From the NCBI GenBank assembly GCA_002747325.1, contig PDOZ01000014.1, forward strand, positions 1 through 63,172: 63,172 nucleotides of DNA, written 5' to 3'. The notes below the pieces were generated by a model. That model ran no database searches. It saw nothing but the letters and a program-made list of their open reading frames with translations, and had not been told where the DNA came from. This document shows positions 8,220 to 17,285 of this stretch, piece by piece (position 1 is the stretch's first letter; each line of letters begins with the position of its first letter). The translations under genes and the position numbers were made by a program. Origin of the DNA: Rhodobacterales bacterium (lineage in GTDB: Bacteria; Pseudomonadota; Alphaproteobacteria; Rhodobacterales; Rhodobacteraceae).

Positions 8220-8771
8220 ATGGATAAGGACTTGGACATCCGGCCCGTAACGCCTGCGCTTTGGGGCGATCTGGAGGGGTTTTTGCAAAGCGGGAGCTGG
8301 TCGCGGCAATGCTGGTGCATGGTGTGGCGCGTCCGTGGGGACGAGGCCAGAAACACCAACCGGGACTTTCGCAAATCGCTCATGCAGCGCCGCGTTCTGG
8401 CCGAGGAGATTGTTGGCTTGTTGGCTTATGAGGCGGGGGAGCCGATTGGCTGGTGTTCCATCGCGCCGCGGGTGACCTACGGCAAGCTGGGCGGCCCGGA
8501 CGACTATCAGGACGAGCCGAACGCGGTTTGGTCCCTGACCTGTTTCAGCATCGCCACGGGGCATCGCAGGCAGGGGCTGTCGGGCGCTCTGCTCGAAGCC
8601 GCCATCGACTACGCCCGCGCGCAGGGTGCGAAGGTGATCGAAGCCTACCCCGTCGCCCCCGACTCCCCGAGTTACAAATATATGGGCCTCGTGCCGCAAT
8701 TCGAGCAGCGCGGATTCGTATACGTTCAGGACGCCGGGAAACGTCGCCGGGTGCATCGGCTGGCGCTTTAG
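8220..8771 (+). CDS. GNAT family N-acetyltransferase
   Basis: A 183-residue acetyl-CoA-dependent acyltransferase. The acetyl-CoA pyrophosphate loop is visible as ATGHRRQGLSGALLEAAIDY (motif A) at about residue 115, preceded by the beta-4 strand SLTCFSI. The N-terminal part has unusual Trp/Cys content (WSRQCWCMVWRVRG), typical of a small GNAT subgroup with unknown substrate. It is convergent with the alpha/beta hydrolase gene, overlapping it by 4 bases at the stop codons. Confidence 0.8.
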   Translation: MDKDLDIRPVTPALWGDLEGFLQSGSWSRQCWCMVWRVRGDEARNTNRDFRKSLMQRRVLAEEIVGLLAYEAGEPIGWCSIAPRVTYGKLGGPDDYQDEPNAVWSLTCFSIATGHRRQGLSGALLEAAIDYARAQGAKVIEAYPVAPDSPSYKYMGLVPQFEQRGFVYVQDAGKRRRVHRLAL

Positions 8772-9790
8772 CGCGGTCGCGCGCGCTCCGATATCCAATC
8801 GGCAATCGCTTCCAACGCCCCCGGCGCGAAGGCGTGGCGACCTTCGGCGATAAAGCGCAGCTTGGCGAAGCGAGACCAGTCTTCGGGCATTTGCCAGTTA
8901 TAGGCGGGGGCTTTCAGCAGGCTGTGGGTGGCGTCTGGCCACAGGAGGATGCGGGTTGCGGGGCTGCGTTGCGCGAGGGTTTCGCGGTAGATCGCCGCGT
9001 TGCGGGCCGCGTCGACGTTCAGATCCGCCGCCCCCCAGATCGCCAGCACGGGCAGGTCAAGACGGGCAAGCGCGGCGCGCGCATCGGCGGCGCGATTGAG
9101 CCGGATAAAGCGCCAGCGATCCTCGGAAATGCCCTCGGGTGCGGTTTGGGGCGCAGTTTGGGGCGCAGTTTGAGCCGCGGCACCAAACCGGCGCGCCTCC
9201 TCGGCCTCTTGCACCGCGATCATCGCGTCGATTTCCGCCGCGCTCCACCCCTCCGCCGCCAACCGGGTGCGGGGAAAATACGCCCCCTGCGCGCGCCACG
9301 ACACCGCCGCGCCGACCAGCACCAGAAAATCCGCATCCGCGCGCCCCAGCTCCGGCAAGACCCAACCCGCCTGCGAAAACCCGAGCGCTCCGATGGGCAC
9401 CCCGTCCAACCGCGCCCGCAAGTGGCGCAGCGCCGCGCGGGTTTCTGCCGCCCGGTCGGCCATCGACTGATGCAACCAGTTGCCCTCTGAGCCGCCGACG
9501 CCCGCCTTGTCCCACGCCGCCACCGCGATGCCGCGCTCCAGCAAGACATGGAACATCGGTGCGTAGCCGCCGCGCGCGGTCCGGTCCTGCGCCCCGTCCC
9601 CATGCACCACCGCCACCACGGCAACCGGCGCCCCCTCCGGGAACCAGATCGTGCCCGCCATCGCATGGCCCGCGCTGGTAAAGTCAAAGCGTTCGGCGCG
9701 CCAGCGGCTCAGGTCGTGATCGGCCAGACGCCACAAAACCACGCCCGCCAAGGCCACCATCAATGCCAACAGAATGACCCACCGCCGCAA
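8768..9790 (-). CDS. Membrane-anchored alpha/beta hydrolase
   Basis: Serine hydrolase fold preceded by a single N-terminal transmembrane anchor (about residues 3-20, WVILLALMVALAGVVLWRL). The nucleophile elbow is GFSQAGW (G-x-S-x-x-G), the acidic residue is likely in LAIWGAADLNVD and the histidine in DATHSLL. Substrate is unknown. A TTG start at 9790 is preferred because GAGGA lies 6 bases upstream and the anchor begins at once; the only in-frame ATG, at 9862, would overlap the divergent GNAT gene. A short threefold repeat (QTAP QTAP QTAP, 9147-9170 region) lies in the cap region. Confidence 0.75.
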   Translation of the reverse strand: MRRWVILLALMVALAGVVLWRLADHDLSRWRAERFDFTSAGHAMAGTIWFPEGAPVAVVAVVHGDGAQDRTARGGYAPMFHVLLERGIAVAAWDKAGVGGSEGNWLHQSMADRAAETRAALRHLRARLDGVPIGALGFSQAGWVLPELGRADADFLVLVGAAVSWRAQGAYFPRTRLAAEGWSAAEIDAMIAVQEAEEARRFGAAAQTAPQTAPQTAPEGISEDRWRFIRLNRAADARAALARLDLPVLAIWGAADLNVDAARNAAIYRETLAQRSPATRILLWPDATHSLLKAPAYNWQMPEDWSRFAKLRFIAEGRHAFAPGALEAIADWISERARPR

Positions 9791-9843
9791 TTGAAATCCT
9801 CGCCATTCGCGCCCATCTGAGGGAAATGTAAGCAGGAAGACCC

Positions 9844-10455
9844 ATGACCACAATCCACCCATTCCGCACGTTCAGCATACAAAACGGCCTCGATCCAGCG
9901 CACCGCGAACCAACCGCGCGCGGCTATTGGCGCGCCTTTGCGCGCAAGCTGCGCTATCCGCTCGGGCCGGAGGAAAAGGCAGTGCGCTTTATCGAGAAAG
10001 TTCTCGACCCCACACATGCCATCAGCGCGGTGGCCGATACGGGGGCGTTTCTCGGCGTGGCGGGGTTTAAAACGCCGCAAGGGGCGCTGGTCGGCGGCGG
10101 CTTGCGGGATCTGGCGCGGGTCTATGGCTGGGGCGGGGCGCTGCTGCGCGGCCCGCTGGCCTATCTGCTGGAACGCGACTGCGCCGAGGACACGCTGTTG
10201 ATGGACGGAATTTTCGTGGAACCGCACGCGCGGGGGCGCGGCGTCGGCAAGGCGCTGTTGCACGCGATTGAGGCCCACGCGCGGACCAGCGGGCTGCACA
10301 ATATCCGGCTGGACGTGATCAACACCAACCCGCGCGCCCGCGCCCTGTATGAACGCGAAGGGTTCGCGGAAAGCTCCGTCCTCTCACTCGGCCCGCTCGC
10401 CCCGGTTTTCGGCTTTTCTTCCAGCACCGAGATGGTCAAGCCAGTGCGGCCCTGA
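9844..10455 (+). CDS. GNAT family N-acetyltransferase
   Basis: A 203-residue acyltransferase unrelated in detail to the one at 8220. Motif A is clear: LLMDGIFVEPHARGRGVGKA (R-G-x-G-x-G/A loop), followed by the motif B strand LHNIRLDVINTNPRARALYE and GFAES, as in peptide/amino-acid N-acetyltransferases. The first 75 residues are basic (YWRAFARKLRYPLG). Divergent from the hydrolase gene with 53 bases between starts. Substrate cannot be told. Confidence 0.8.
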   Translation: MTTIHPFRTFSIQNGLDPAHREPTARGYWRAFARKLRYPLGPEEKAVRFIEKVLDPTHAISAVADTGAFLGVAGFKTPQGALVGGGLRDLARVYGWGGALLRGPLAYLLERDCAEDTLLMDGIFVEPHARGRGVGKALLHAIEAHARTSGLHNIRLDVINTNPRARALYEREGFAESSVLSLGPLAPVFGFSSSTEMVKPVRP

Positions 10456-10492
10456 ACCGGGCGCGACCCCCCTCGCAAAAAAATGTACAGGC

Positions 10493-10537
10493 GATTCGAT
10501 TTGGGATTCACAAAGCGAATCACTTGTGGCATGATTC
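10493..10537. promoter_or_regulatory. Cluster of four GANTC (CcrM-type) methylation sites
   Basis: GATTC at 10493, GATTC at 10505, GAATC at 10517 and GATTC at 10533: four sites in 45 bases of the short gap before the FtsB-like gene. The first three are spaced exactly 12 bases apart. In alphaproteobacteria GANTC is the target of the cell-cycle methylase CcrM, and sites in promoters can time transcription. The placement before a division gene fits such a role; that is inference. Confidence 0.5.
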
Positions 10538-10639
10538 GTGAAAGACCCGAAAACGGGCATGGCGGAAGTCACTGAGGCAGGACAGACGCTTGAATGGGCG
10601 CCATGCGGGCGCACAGGCAAAGCGCCGGAAGGCAGACGA

Positions 10640-10942
10640 GTGGGCAAGAATGGCACAAGAACCAGCCTGGGCGGAGTGATCTACTTCTTGGGGATCATCT
10701 CCGCCGGTCTGTATTTCACCTTCGCGGCGGTGCAGGGCGATTACGGGCTGTTTCAGCGCGTGCGGATTTTAGCCGAAGCAGAAGCCCTGAAGACACAGCG
10801 CGACGCGTTGCAGGCACAAGTCACCGACCTGACCAACAAGACGCACCGCTTGTCCGACGATTACCTCGATCTCGACCTTCTGGACGAACAGGCCCGCGAG
10901 GTGCTGGGCATGGTGCGGGCCGACGAGATTGTTCTGCGCTAA
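10640..10942 (+). CDS. ftsB: Septum formation initiator, FtsB/DivIC family
   Basis: Small bitopic division protein: short N-terminus, one transmembrane helix (LGGVIYFLGIISAGLYFTFAA), then a coiled coil (AEAEALKTQRDALQAQVTDL) and the conserved C-terminal segment DYLDLDLLDEQAREVLGMVR. It forms a complex with FtsL and FtsQ at the divisome. GTG 10640 is chosen because GGAAGG lies 7 bases upstream and it gives the usual ~100 residues; an in-frame GTG at 10538 would add 34 residues. Followed immediately by palindromic element C, whose first base completes the TAA stop. Location just before pdhA is typical of Rhodobacterales. Confidence 0.85.
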   Translation: MGKNGTRTSLGGVIYFLGIISAGLYFTFAAVQGDYGLFQRVRILAEAEALKTQRDALQAQVTDLTNKTHRLSDDYLDLDLLDEQAREVLGMVRADEIVLR

Positions 10943-11052
10943 AGCGAAATCGCTTTAATCTTCAACATCGTGCATCAAAATTCGCGTTCGAAATCAGCAG
11001 GATGCTGACCCGGAGGCAGAGAATTTTGATTCAGGTTTAGCGATTTCTGCTA
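10942..11052 (+). repeat. Palindromic intergenic element, copy C (111 bp)
   Basis: Full-length copy between ftsB and pdhA. It begins with the last A of the ftsB TAA stop (left TA flank 10940-10941) and is followed by TA (11053-11054), so the TA flank is duplicated. Ends AAGCGAAATCGCT and AGCGATTTCTGCTA. Carries the middle stem AAAATTCGCG/AGAATTTT, the central hairpin ATCAGCaggatGCTGA, and one GATTC. Confidence 0.88.
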
Positions 11053-11063
11053 TAACACCTTTG

Positions 11064-11104
11064 TTGCAGGTCGGGCGGGTTTTGGTATAGTTTAGCATTA
11101 AACT
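11064..11104 (+). promoter_or_regulatory. Predicted pdhA promoter with overlapping inverted repeat
   Basis: TTGCAG (11064-11069) and TATAGT (11086-11091) are separated by 16 bases, a good sigma-70-type arrangement 54 bases before the pdhA start. A perfect inverted repeat AGTTTA-gcat-TAAACT (11089-11104) overlaps the -10 element and could bind a dimeric repressor. No regulator is identified. Confidence 0.45.
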
Positions 11105-11144
11105 ACTTATCATACCGACCGAGTGCAACCGGGGAGGAGTGCCG

Positions 11145-12143
11145 ATGGCTGCCGCCAAAAAGCCAAAGAAATCAAATATTTCCAAGGAAGAATTGCTGGA
11201 ATATTACCGCGAGATGCTGCTCATCCGGCGATTCGAAGAGAAGGCCGGACAGCTTTACGGCATGGGCCTGATCGGCGGGTTTTGCCATCTTTATATCGGG
11301 CAGGAAGCGGTTGTGGTCGGGCTGGAAGCGGCGACGGAGGAAGGCGACAAGCGGCTGACTTCGTATCGCGATCACGGGCATATGCTGGCCTGTGGGCTGG
11401 CACCGGAGGGGGTGATGGCGGAACTGACCGGACGCGCGGGCGGTCTGTCGCGCGGCAAGGGCGGCTCGATGCATATGTTCAGCTCCGAGAAGCACTTTTA
11501 CGGCGGGCACGGCATTGTCGGCGCGCAGGTGCCGATCGGCGCGGGGCTGGCCTTTTCCGACTGGTACAAGGGCAATGACCGCGTGACCTTCACCTATTTC
11601 GGCGATGGCGCGGCCAACCAGGGGCAGGTTTACGAGACCTTCAACATGGCGGCGCTGTGGAAACTGCCGGTGATTTTCGTCATTGAAAACAACCAATACG
11701 CCATGGGCACTGCGATCAAGCGCTCGACTTCAACCCCGGACATTCATACCCGCGGCGAGAGCTTTGGCATTGTCGGCGAGGCGGTTGACGGGATGGATGT
11801 TTTGGCGGTCAAGGCGGCGGGCGAACGGGCGGTGGCGCATTGCCGCGCGGGCAAGGGACCGTATATTTTAGAAATGAAAACATACCGTTACCGGGGCCAT
11901 TCCATGTCGGACCCGGCGAAATACCGCACCCGCGAAGAGGTGCAGAAGGTGCGCGAACATCACGACCCGATCGAGCATGTGCGCGAGCTGATCCTGACCG
12001 GCAAACATGCCAGCGAGGACGAGTTGAAAGCAATCGACAAGGAAATCAAGGGCGTCGTCAGCGCCGCCGCCGATTTCGCCAAGGAAAGCCCGGAACCGGC
12101 GCTTGAAGAGCTTTGGACCGACATTTACGCGGAGGCGAACTAA
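11145..12143 (+). CDS. pdhA: Pyruvate dehydrogenase E1 component, alpha subunit
   Basis: Thiamine-diphosphate enzyme decarboxylating pyruvate, alpha subunit of the heterotetrameric E1. About 332 residues. Signatures: [19 protein letters not shown], the substrate-entry segment [12 protein letters not shown], the ThDP-binding [20 protein letters not shown] (GDG...N motif), and the phosphorylation-loop-like [19 protein letters not shown] 11145 is used because GGGAGG lies 7 bases upstream; a GTG at 11139 would be too close. Stop overlaps pdhB start (TAATG), giving coupled translation in pdhA-pdhB-pdhC. Confidence 0.95.
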   Translation: MAAAKKPKKSNISKEELLEYYREMLLIRRFEEKAGQLYGMGLIGGFCHLYIGQEAVVVGLEAATEEGDKRLTSYRDHGHMLACGLAPEGVMAELTGRAGGLSRGKGGSMHMFSSEKHFYGGHGIVGAQVPIGAGLAFSDWYKGNDRVTFTYFGDGAANQGQVYETFNMAALWKLPVIFVIENNQYAMGTAIKRSTSTPDIHTRGESFGIVGEAVDGMDVLAVKAAGERAVAHCRAGKGPYILEMKTYRYRGHSMSDPAKYRTREEVQKVREHHDPIEHVRELILTGKHASEDELKAIDKEIKGVVSAAADFAKESPEPALEELWTDIYAEAN

Positions 12144-13525
12144 TGGCTATGGAAATTCTGATGCCCGCCCTGTCGCCCACGATGGAAGAAGGCACGCTGG
12201 CCAAATGGCTGGTGAAAGAGGGTGACGAGGTGCGCTCCGGCGACGTGATTGCCGAGATCGAGACCGACAAGGCGACGATGGAGTTCGAGGCGGTCGACGA
12301 GGGGATCATGGGCAAGATTTTGGTCCCCGAGGGCACGGCGGCAGTTAAGGTCAACACGCCGATTGCGGTGTTGATCGAAGAGGGCGAGAGCGCGGAGGAT
12401 GTGGCGGTTTCGGCGGCGCCTGCTCCGGTTCTGGCCCCGGTTTCAGAGGCGGTTTCGGCCCCGGTTTCGGAAGTGGCTGCGGCAGCGGCGCCCGCCCCCG
12501 CCGCCGAAAAACCGCAAGACCCGGAAATTCCCGAAGGCACCGCGATGAAGCCAACCACCGTGCGCGAAGCCCTGCGCGACGCCATGGCGGAAGAGATGCG
12601 GCGCGACGAGAATGTGTTCCTGATGGGCGAGGAAGTGGCGCAGTATCAGGGCGCTTATAAGGTCAGTCAGGGCTTGCTCGACGAGTTCGGCGACCGCCGG
12701 GTCATCGACACGCCGATCACCGAACACGGCTTTGCCGGGCTGGCTTCCGGCGCGGCGATGGGCGGATTGCGTCCGATTGTCGAGTTCATGACCTTCAACT
12801 TCGCCATGCAGGCGATTGACCACATTATCAACACCGCCGCCAAGACGCGCTATATGTCCGGCGGGCAGATGTCGGTGCCCATCGTGTTCCGCGGCCCCAA
12901 CGGCGCGGCGGCGCGGGTTGGCGCGCAGCACTCGCAGGATTACGCGGCGTGGTATGCGCAAATCCCCGGCCTGCATGTCGCCATGCCCTATTCGGCGGCG
13001 GATGCGAAGGGCCTGATGAAAACCGCGATCCGCTCCGACACGCCGACCATCTTCCTCGAAAACGAATTGATGTATGGCGTGACATTCGACGTGCCCGAGC
13101 TGGAGGATTACGCCATCCCGTTTGGCCGCGCCCGGATCTGGCGCGAAGGCACGGATGTAACGCTGGTCAGCTTCGGCGTCGGCATGAAATACGCGCTGGA
13201 AGCGGCGGACAAGCTGGCGGAGGAAGGCATTTCGGCGGAGGTCATCGACCTGCGGACCCTGCGACCGCTGGACTATGACACGGTGCTGAATTCTGTCATG
13301 AAAACAAACCGTTGCGTGACGATTGAAGAGGGCTGGCCGGTAGCGTCCATCGGCAATCACCTGTCGGCGGTGATCATGGAGCGCGCTTTCGATTACCTCG
13401 ACGCGCCGGTGATCAACCTGACCGGCAAGGACGTGCCGATGCCCTATGCGGCGAACCTCGAAAAGCTGGCGCTGGTGACCACGGATGAGGTCATCGCGGC
13501 GGTCAAACACGTCACCTATCGCTGA
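12143..13525 (+). CDS. pdhB: Pyruvate dehydrogenase E1 component, beta subunit with N-terminal lipoyl domain
   Basis: A 460-residue beta subunit. Residues 1-80 form a lipoyl domain (lipoyl lysine in [17 protein letters not shown]), then an Ala/Pro/Val linker of about 50 residues, then the E1-beta catalytic domain from about residue 135 ([14 protein letters not shown]) with [16 protein letters not shown] and the C-terminal transketolase domain. A lipoylated E1-beta is known in several alphaproteobacteria. The lipoyl domain is nearly identical in DNA to that of pdhC, suggesting duplication or gene conversion. Start ATG 12143 follows GGAGG. Confidence 0.95.
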   Translation: MAMEILMPALSPTMEEGTLAKWLVKEGDEVRSGDVIAEIETDKATMEFEAVDEGIMGKILVPEGTAAVKVNTPIAVLIEEGESAEDVAVSAAPAPVLAPVSEAVSAPVSEVAAAAAPAPAAEKPQDPEIPEGTAMKPTTVREALRDAMAEEMRRDENVFLMGEEVAQYQGAYKVSQGLLDEFGDRRVIDTPITEHGFAGLASGAAMGGLRPIVEFMTFNFAMQAIDHIINTAAKTRYMSGGQMSVPIVFRGPNGAAARVGAQHSQDYAAWYAQIPGLHVAMPYSAADAKGLMKTAIRSDTPTIFLENELMYGVTFDVPELEDYAIPFGRARIWREGTDVTLVSFGVGMKYALEAADKLAEEGISAEVIDLRTLRPLDYDTVLNSVMKTNRCVTIEEGWPVASIGNHLSAVIMERAFDYLDAPVINLTGKDVPMPYAANLEKLALVTTDEVIAAVKHVTYR

Positions 13526-13535
13526 GGAGAGAGCA

Positions 13536-14843
13536 ATGGCAACCGAGATCCTGATGCCCGCCCTGTCGCCCACCATGGAAGAGGGCACCCTGGCGAAATG
13601 GCTGGTGAAAGAGGGCGATGCGGTGGTTTCCGGCGACCTGATCGCGGAGATCGAAACCGACAAGGCGACGATGGAATTTGAAGCGGTCGATGAGGGGATC
13701 ATCGGCAAGATTCTGGTCGCGGAAGGCACGGCGGCGGTGAAGGTCAACACGCCGATTGCAGTGTTGATCGAAGAGGGCGAGAGCGCGGAGGATATCGCGG
13801 TTTCGGCGCCGGTGGCGGCTGTTGAGGCCGCGCCGGAAACCGCAGCGAAAGTGACCCCGGAAGTGACCCCGGTGGCGGCACCCGCGCCCCAAGCCCCGCA
13901 AGCCCCGGACGGGAAACGGATTTTTGCCTCCCCACTGGCGCGGCGGATCGCGGCAGACAAGGGGCTGGACCTCGCCAGCCTGACCGGCTCCGGCCCGCGC
14001 GGACGCATCGTCAAGGCGGATGTGGAAGGCGCGGCAGCGGTGCCTGCCCCCGCCCCCGCACCAGAAACAGCCCCGGCGACCGCCTCTGCCCCGGCGGCCT
14101 CCCTCGCCACCGGCCCGGAAACGGCCACGGTGCTGCAAATGTATGAGGGCCGCGCGTTCGAGGAACTTCCCCTCAACAACATGCGCAAGACCATCGCCGC
14201 CCGGCTCACCGAGGCCAAACAGTCGATCCCGCATTTCTACCTGCGCCGCGACATCAAACTCGACGCGCTGCTTGCCTTCCGCGCCCAGCTTAACGCACAG
14301 TTGGAGGCGCGCGGGGTCAAGCTTTCGGTCAACGATTTCATCATCAAGGCCTGCGCGCTGGCACTGCAATCCGTGCCTGCGGCCAATGCGGTCTGGGCCG
14401 GCGACCGGGTGTTGCAGATGAAGGCGTCGGACGTGGCGGTGGCGGTGGCCGTCGAGGGCGGATTGTTCACCCCGGTGCTGCAAGACGCTGAAAACAAATC
14501 GCTTTCCGCGCTGTCGGCCGAGATGAAAGACCTCGCCGCGCGCGCCCGCGACAAGCGCCTCGCCCCGCATGAATATCAGGGCGGCGCCTTCGCCATCTCC
14601 AATCTCGGCATGTTCGGCATCGACAATTTCGACGCCGTGATCAACCCGCCGCACGGCGCCATCCTCGCGGTCGGCGCAGGCGTGAAAAAGCCGGTGGTGG
14701 ACGCCGATGGGGAATTGGCGGTGGCGACCGTAATGAGCGTGACGCTGTCGGTGGACCACCGCGCCATCGACGGGGCGCTCGGAGCCGAACTTCTGGCCGC
14801 CATCAAGCACAATCTGGAAAACCCGATGGGGATGCTGGCCTGA
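13536..14843 (+). CDS. pdhC: Dihydrolipoamide acetyltransferase, PDH E2 component
   Basis: A 435-residue E2 that transfers the acetyl group to CoA and forms the PDH core. Order: one lipoyl domain (residues 1-80), Ala/Pro linker, peripheral subunit-binding domain (about 130-165, [20 protein letters not shown]), second linker, and catalytic domain from about 210, ending with the active-site motif [14 protein letters not shown]. Start ATG 13536 has GAGGAGAG upstream. Gap to pdhB is 10 bases. No E3 (lpd) gene follows here. Confidence 0.95.
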   Translation: MATEILMPALSPTMEEGTLAKWLVKEGDAVVSGDLIAEIETDKATMEFEAVDEGIIGKILVAEGTAAVKVNTPIAVLIEEGESAEDIAVSAPVAAVEAAPETAAKVTPEVTPVAAPAPQAPQAPDGKRIFASPLARRIAADKGLDLASLTGSGPRGRIVKADVEGAAAVPAPAPAPETAPATASAPAASLATGPETATVLQMYEGRAFEELPLNNMRKTIAARLTEAKQSIPHFYLRRDIKLDALLAFRAQLNAQLEARGVKLSVNDFIIKACALALQSVPAANAVWAGDRVLQMKASDVAVAVAVEGGLFTPVLQDAENKSLSALSAEMKDLAARARDKRLAPHEYQGGAFAISNLGMFGIDNFDAVINPPHGAILAVGAGVKKPVVDADGELAVATVMSVTLSVDHRAIDGALGAELLAAIKHNLENPMGMLA

Positions 14844-14908
14844 CGGGTCTTGAAACGCATTCAGGAATGCGCATATAAGGCCGTAACCGAAACACGAAAG
14901 GACTTCCC

Positions 14909-15244
14909 ATGGATTTCAAGACCCTGCTCGCCGACACTTCCGCCGGTCTCGCGGCTTACCGCAAGGTGCAGCCGGAAGGCGCGAAAGGCTTTTCCGCCAT
15001 GCATCAGGCGGCGATGGTGGACGGCGCCATCAGCCTGAAGGACAAGGAGTTGATGTGCATCGCCATCGGCATCGTCAGCCACTGCAACGACTGCATCGGC
15101 TTTCACGTCAAGGCCGGTCTGCGCCTCGGCATGACCCGCGAGGAACTGGCGGAAGTGGTGTCGGTCTGCATGTATATGGGCGGTGGGCCTGCTTACATGT
15201 ATGGCGCACATGCAATGGCAGCGTTTGACGAACTGTCTGCGTAA
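14909..15244 (+). CDS. Carboxymuconolactone decarboxylase / AhpD-like protein
   Basis: A 111-residue all-helical protein of the CMD/AhpD superfamily. The CNDC pair with downstream histidine (SHCNDCIGFHVKAGLRLG) is the AhpD-type CxxCxxxH redox centre, so a peroxidase- or thiol-related activity is more likely than true decarboxylation. ATG 14909 follows AAAGGA. Lies 65 bases after pdhC and is closed by a strong terminator, so it may be the last gene of the PDH transcript or have its own promoter; the spacing leaves both open. Confidence 0.85.
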   Translation: MDFKTLLADTSAGLAAYRKVQPEGAKGFSAMHQAAMVDGAISLKDKELMCIAIGIVSHCNDCIGFHVKAGLRLGMTREELAEVVSVCMYMGGGPAYMYGAHAMAAFDELSA

Positions 15245-15262
15245 TAGCTTGATTTAAAACGA

Positions 15263-15290
15263 AAAAGGGCAGCGCCTTCGCTGCCCTTTT
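15263..15290. terminator. Strong bidirectional rho-independent terminator
   Basis: A perfect 12-bp stem AAAAGGGCAGCG/CGCTGCCCTTTT with a CCTT loop. T-runs on both strands make it suitable for the AhpD-like gene (plus) and for the micro-ORF/cysE side (minus). Confidence 0.9.
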
Positions 15291-15316
15291 GCTATTTTGC
15301 CTTGCGGTTTTTCCCG

Positions 15317-15388
15317 TCAGGCGGCGGCCATGGCCACGATGAACAACGCAGCGAAACCGGCGACGGTGGCAACCCATTTTTTCAGCAT
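15317..15388 (-). CDS. Micro-ORF, 23-residue hydrophobic peptide
   Basis: The minus strand reads MLKKWVATVAGFAALFIVAM followed by AAA and a TGA stop. It has a positively charged N-terminus (KK) and one hydrophobic stretch long enough to span the membrane, and its ATG is preceded by GGGGAGCGAAA, a good ribosome-binding site. A strong terminator follows 27 bases later. This makes a complete mini transcription unit in the 230-base gap between the AhpD-like gene and cysE. No function is known to me; it could be a small membrane peptide of the type found beside stress or respiratory genes. Confidence 0.55.
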   Translation of the reverse strand: MLKKWVATVAGFAALFIVAMAAA

Positions 15389-15478
15389 TTTCGCTCCCCA
15401 ATGCTTTCCCAACTTCTGTCCTGTGGCGGACATAATCACGATTCGGGCAAGGCGCGACGGGTTTTAATCAAATGCCGA

Positions 15479-16276
15479 TCAATCGGCCAAAAACAGCCTA
15501 TGATCCATTTCCACCGACGGGTGTTCACAGCCCGCATCGCCCACAACCCGCGCCGGCACCCCGGCAACGGTCACCGCATCGGGCACCGGGTCCAGCACCA
15601 CGGAACCGGCAGCGATGCGCGAGCAATTACCCACGCGGATATTGCCCAGCACCTTGGCCCCCGCCCCGATCAGCACGTCATCGCCGATCTTCGGGTGCCG
15701 GTCCTCTTCTTCCTTGCCGGTGCCGCCCAGGGTAACGGAATGCAGCATCGACACGTTATCGCCCACCACCGCCGTTTCGCCGATGACGATGGAATGGGCG
15801 TGGTCGATCATGATGCCGCGACCGATGCGGGCGCCGGGGTGGATGTCGATGCCGTAAACCTCGGAGCAGCGCATTTGCAGGAAATAGGCCAGATCCTTGC
15901 GCCCCTGTTGCCACATCAGATGCGACACGCGATAGGCCTGCATGGCCTGAAAGCCCTTGAAATACAGCACGGGTTGCAAAAGGCGGTGGGTCGCCGGGTC
16001 ACGTACCAGCACCGCTTGCAGGTCCGCGCGCGCCGCTTCGGCCAGCTCAGAATGCGCCGCAAAGGCCGTGTCGGCGATCTGGTTGAGGAGCAGCATCGAC
16101 ATCTCATTGGACGACAGCTTGGCCGCAATCCGGTAGGCCAGCGCCTTTTCCAGCGACACGTGATTCAGCACGCAGGCATGGATCAACCCGCTCATCACCG
16201 GCTCGGCAGCAACCGCCGCTTCCGCTTCCTCGGTGATCCGCATCCAGAGCGGATCGGGCGTTTGAACATGGGCCAT
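15479..16276 (-). CDS. cysE: Serine O-acetyltransferase
   Basis: Acetylates L-serine with acetyl-CoA to O-acetylserine for cysteine synthesis. The 265-residue protein has the CysE N-terminal helical domain (about residues 10-150) and a left-handed beta-helix of hexapeptide repeats from DIHPGARIGRGIMIDHAHSI onward, with the catalytic-region histidine DHAHS and the MLHSVTLGGTGK loop. Start ATG 16276 (MAHVQTPDP) has GGGAGG 6 bases upstream; an in-frame ATG at 16336 would add 20 residues without a ribosome-binding site. Confidence 0.93.
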   Translation of the reverse strand: MAHVQTPDPLWMRITEEAEAAVAAEPVMSGLIHACVLNHVSLEKALAYRIAAKLSSNEMSMLLLNQIADTAFAAHSELAEAARADLQAVLVRDPATHRLLQPVLYFKGFQAMQAYRVSHLMWQQGRKDLAYFLQMRCSEVYGIDIHPGARIGRGIMIDHAHSIVIGETAVVGDNVSMLHSVTLGGTGKEEEDRHPKIGDDVLIGAGAKVLGNIRVGNCSRIAAGSVVLDPVPDAVTVAGVPARVVGDAGCEHPSVEMDHRLFLAD

Positions 16277-16417
16277 GCGGGCCTCCCTGACGCAGTGCGT
16301 TTCCGGCGGTATAGGCCAGCGGGCGCGGATTGCCAATTGCCAAACCGTGCCGAAAGCGGGTTAGAATAGGCCAGCTTACCGCCCGGTTTGAGGGCATTCA
16401 CCGCAAAGGCACGCCAT

Positions 16418-17233
16418 ATGCTCAAAGCCCCAACGCTCCGAAACGGCCTTCTCGTCGCCGGGATTTACATCGCACTGATCGGAGTCAATACGGGGGTGCA
16501 AACGCATTACGCCTTCGAGATGACCTACAGCACGGCCGACACGGCCAAGATATTGATCTTCCTCGAAATTCTCTACTTTTCCTTCGTGATCTGGGCCGCG
16601 ATGCGACTGGGCGGGCTGCGCGCCAACGGCTTTGGCAAAATCAACTGGGGGCAATTCCTGTGGCTCGTGCCGTCGCTGTTAATCGCGGCGCAGATGTTGG
16701 GGCAATTCCTTCTGACGGCGCTGACATCCAGCGCCCTGACGGTCGGGCAATGGGCCCTGTTCGGGGCCATCGCCGTTTCGGTTGCAGTGATCACGTTTTC
16801 GGATGAAGTCGTCTTTCGGGGAATTTTGCTCAATGCCGCCCAGAAAAGCACCACCCGGCTCAAGGCGATGCTGATCAGCGCGGCCAGCTTTTCGCTGCTA
16901 TACGCCGTGATTGCCATCAGCGAACCACAGCTGACCGACCAGCTGATCCAACCGACATTGATGCAAATGGGGGAGGCTTTCATCCTCGGGCTGTTGCTGG
17001 CGCCGCTGGCCCTGCGCATCGGCACCCTCTGGCCGCTGATCTTCCTGCATTTCCTGTGGGAATTTCTGCGGGTCGTCGGGGACTACCTCGGGGTTGAATA
17101 TGTCATCACCGTGGCGGGCACCGAGATCGACCTGTTCTTCATCAACATGGGCCTCAACCTTGTGCTGATCGCGGTGTTCTGGACGCTGGAAATCCGCAGC
17201 GCGCGGGTTCCAAACCGTCCCGATAATTGGTAG
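16418..17233 (+). CDS. CPBP-family membrane protein with altered catalytic motifs
   Basis: Polytopic membrane protein of the CPBP (Rce1-like, Abi) intramembrane protease family, 271 residues, about eight helices. The three family motifs are recognisable but changed: motif 1 reads SDEVVFRG where the neighbouring copy has SEEVAFRG (first Glu to Asp); motif 2 reads FSLLYAV where the histidine expected in FxxxH is Tyr; motif 3 FLHFLWE is kept. This suggests reduced or lost protease activity. It is a tandem paralogue of the next gene; the sequences RANGFGKINWGQ and YLGVEYVITVAGTEIDLFFI are shared. Start ATG 16418 gives MLKAPTLRNG, matching MLNAPTLRNG of the second copy. Confidence 0.85.
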   Translation: MLKAPTLRNGLLVAGIYIALIGVNTGVQTHYAFEMTYSTADTAKILIFLEILYFSFVIWAAMRLGGLRANGFGKINWGQFLWLVPSLLIAAQMLGQFLLTALTSSALTVGQWALFGAIAVSVAVITFSDEVVFRGILLNAAQKSTTRLKAMLISAASFSLLYAVIAISEPQLTDQLIQPTLMQMGEAFILGLLLAPLALRIGTLWPLIFLHFLWEFLRVVGDYLGVEYVITVAGTEIDLFFINMGLNLVLIAVFWTLEIRSARVPNRPDNW

Positions 17234-17285
17234 AGGCAGACAGCTTACCGCCAGATCCTTAACAATCATTTCAGGGAGATGCGTC

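Noticed and set aside
12443..14810. Long minus-strand frames across pdhB and pdhC
   Set aside because: Shadows of the PDH genes, Ala/Arg-rich without protein features.
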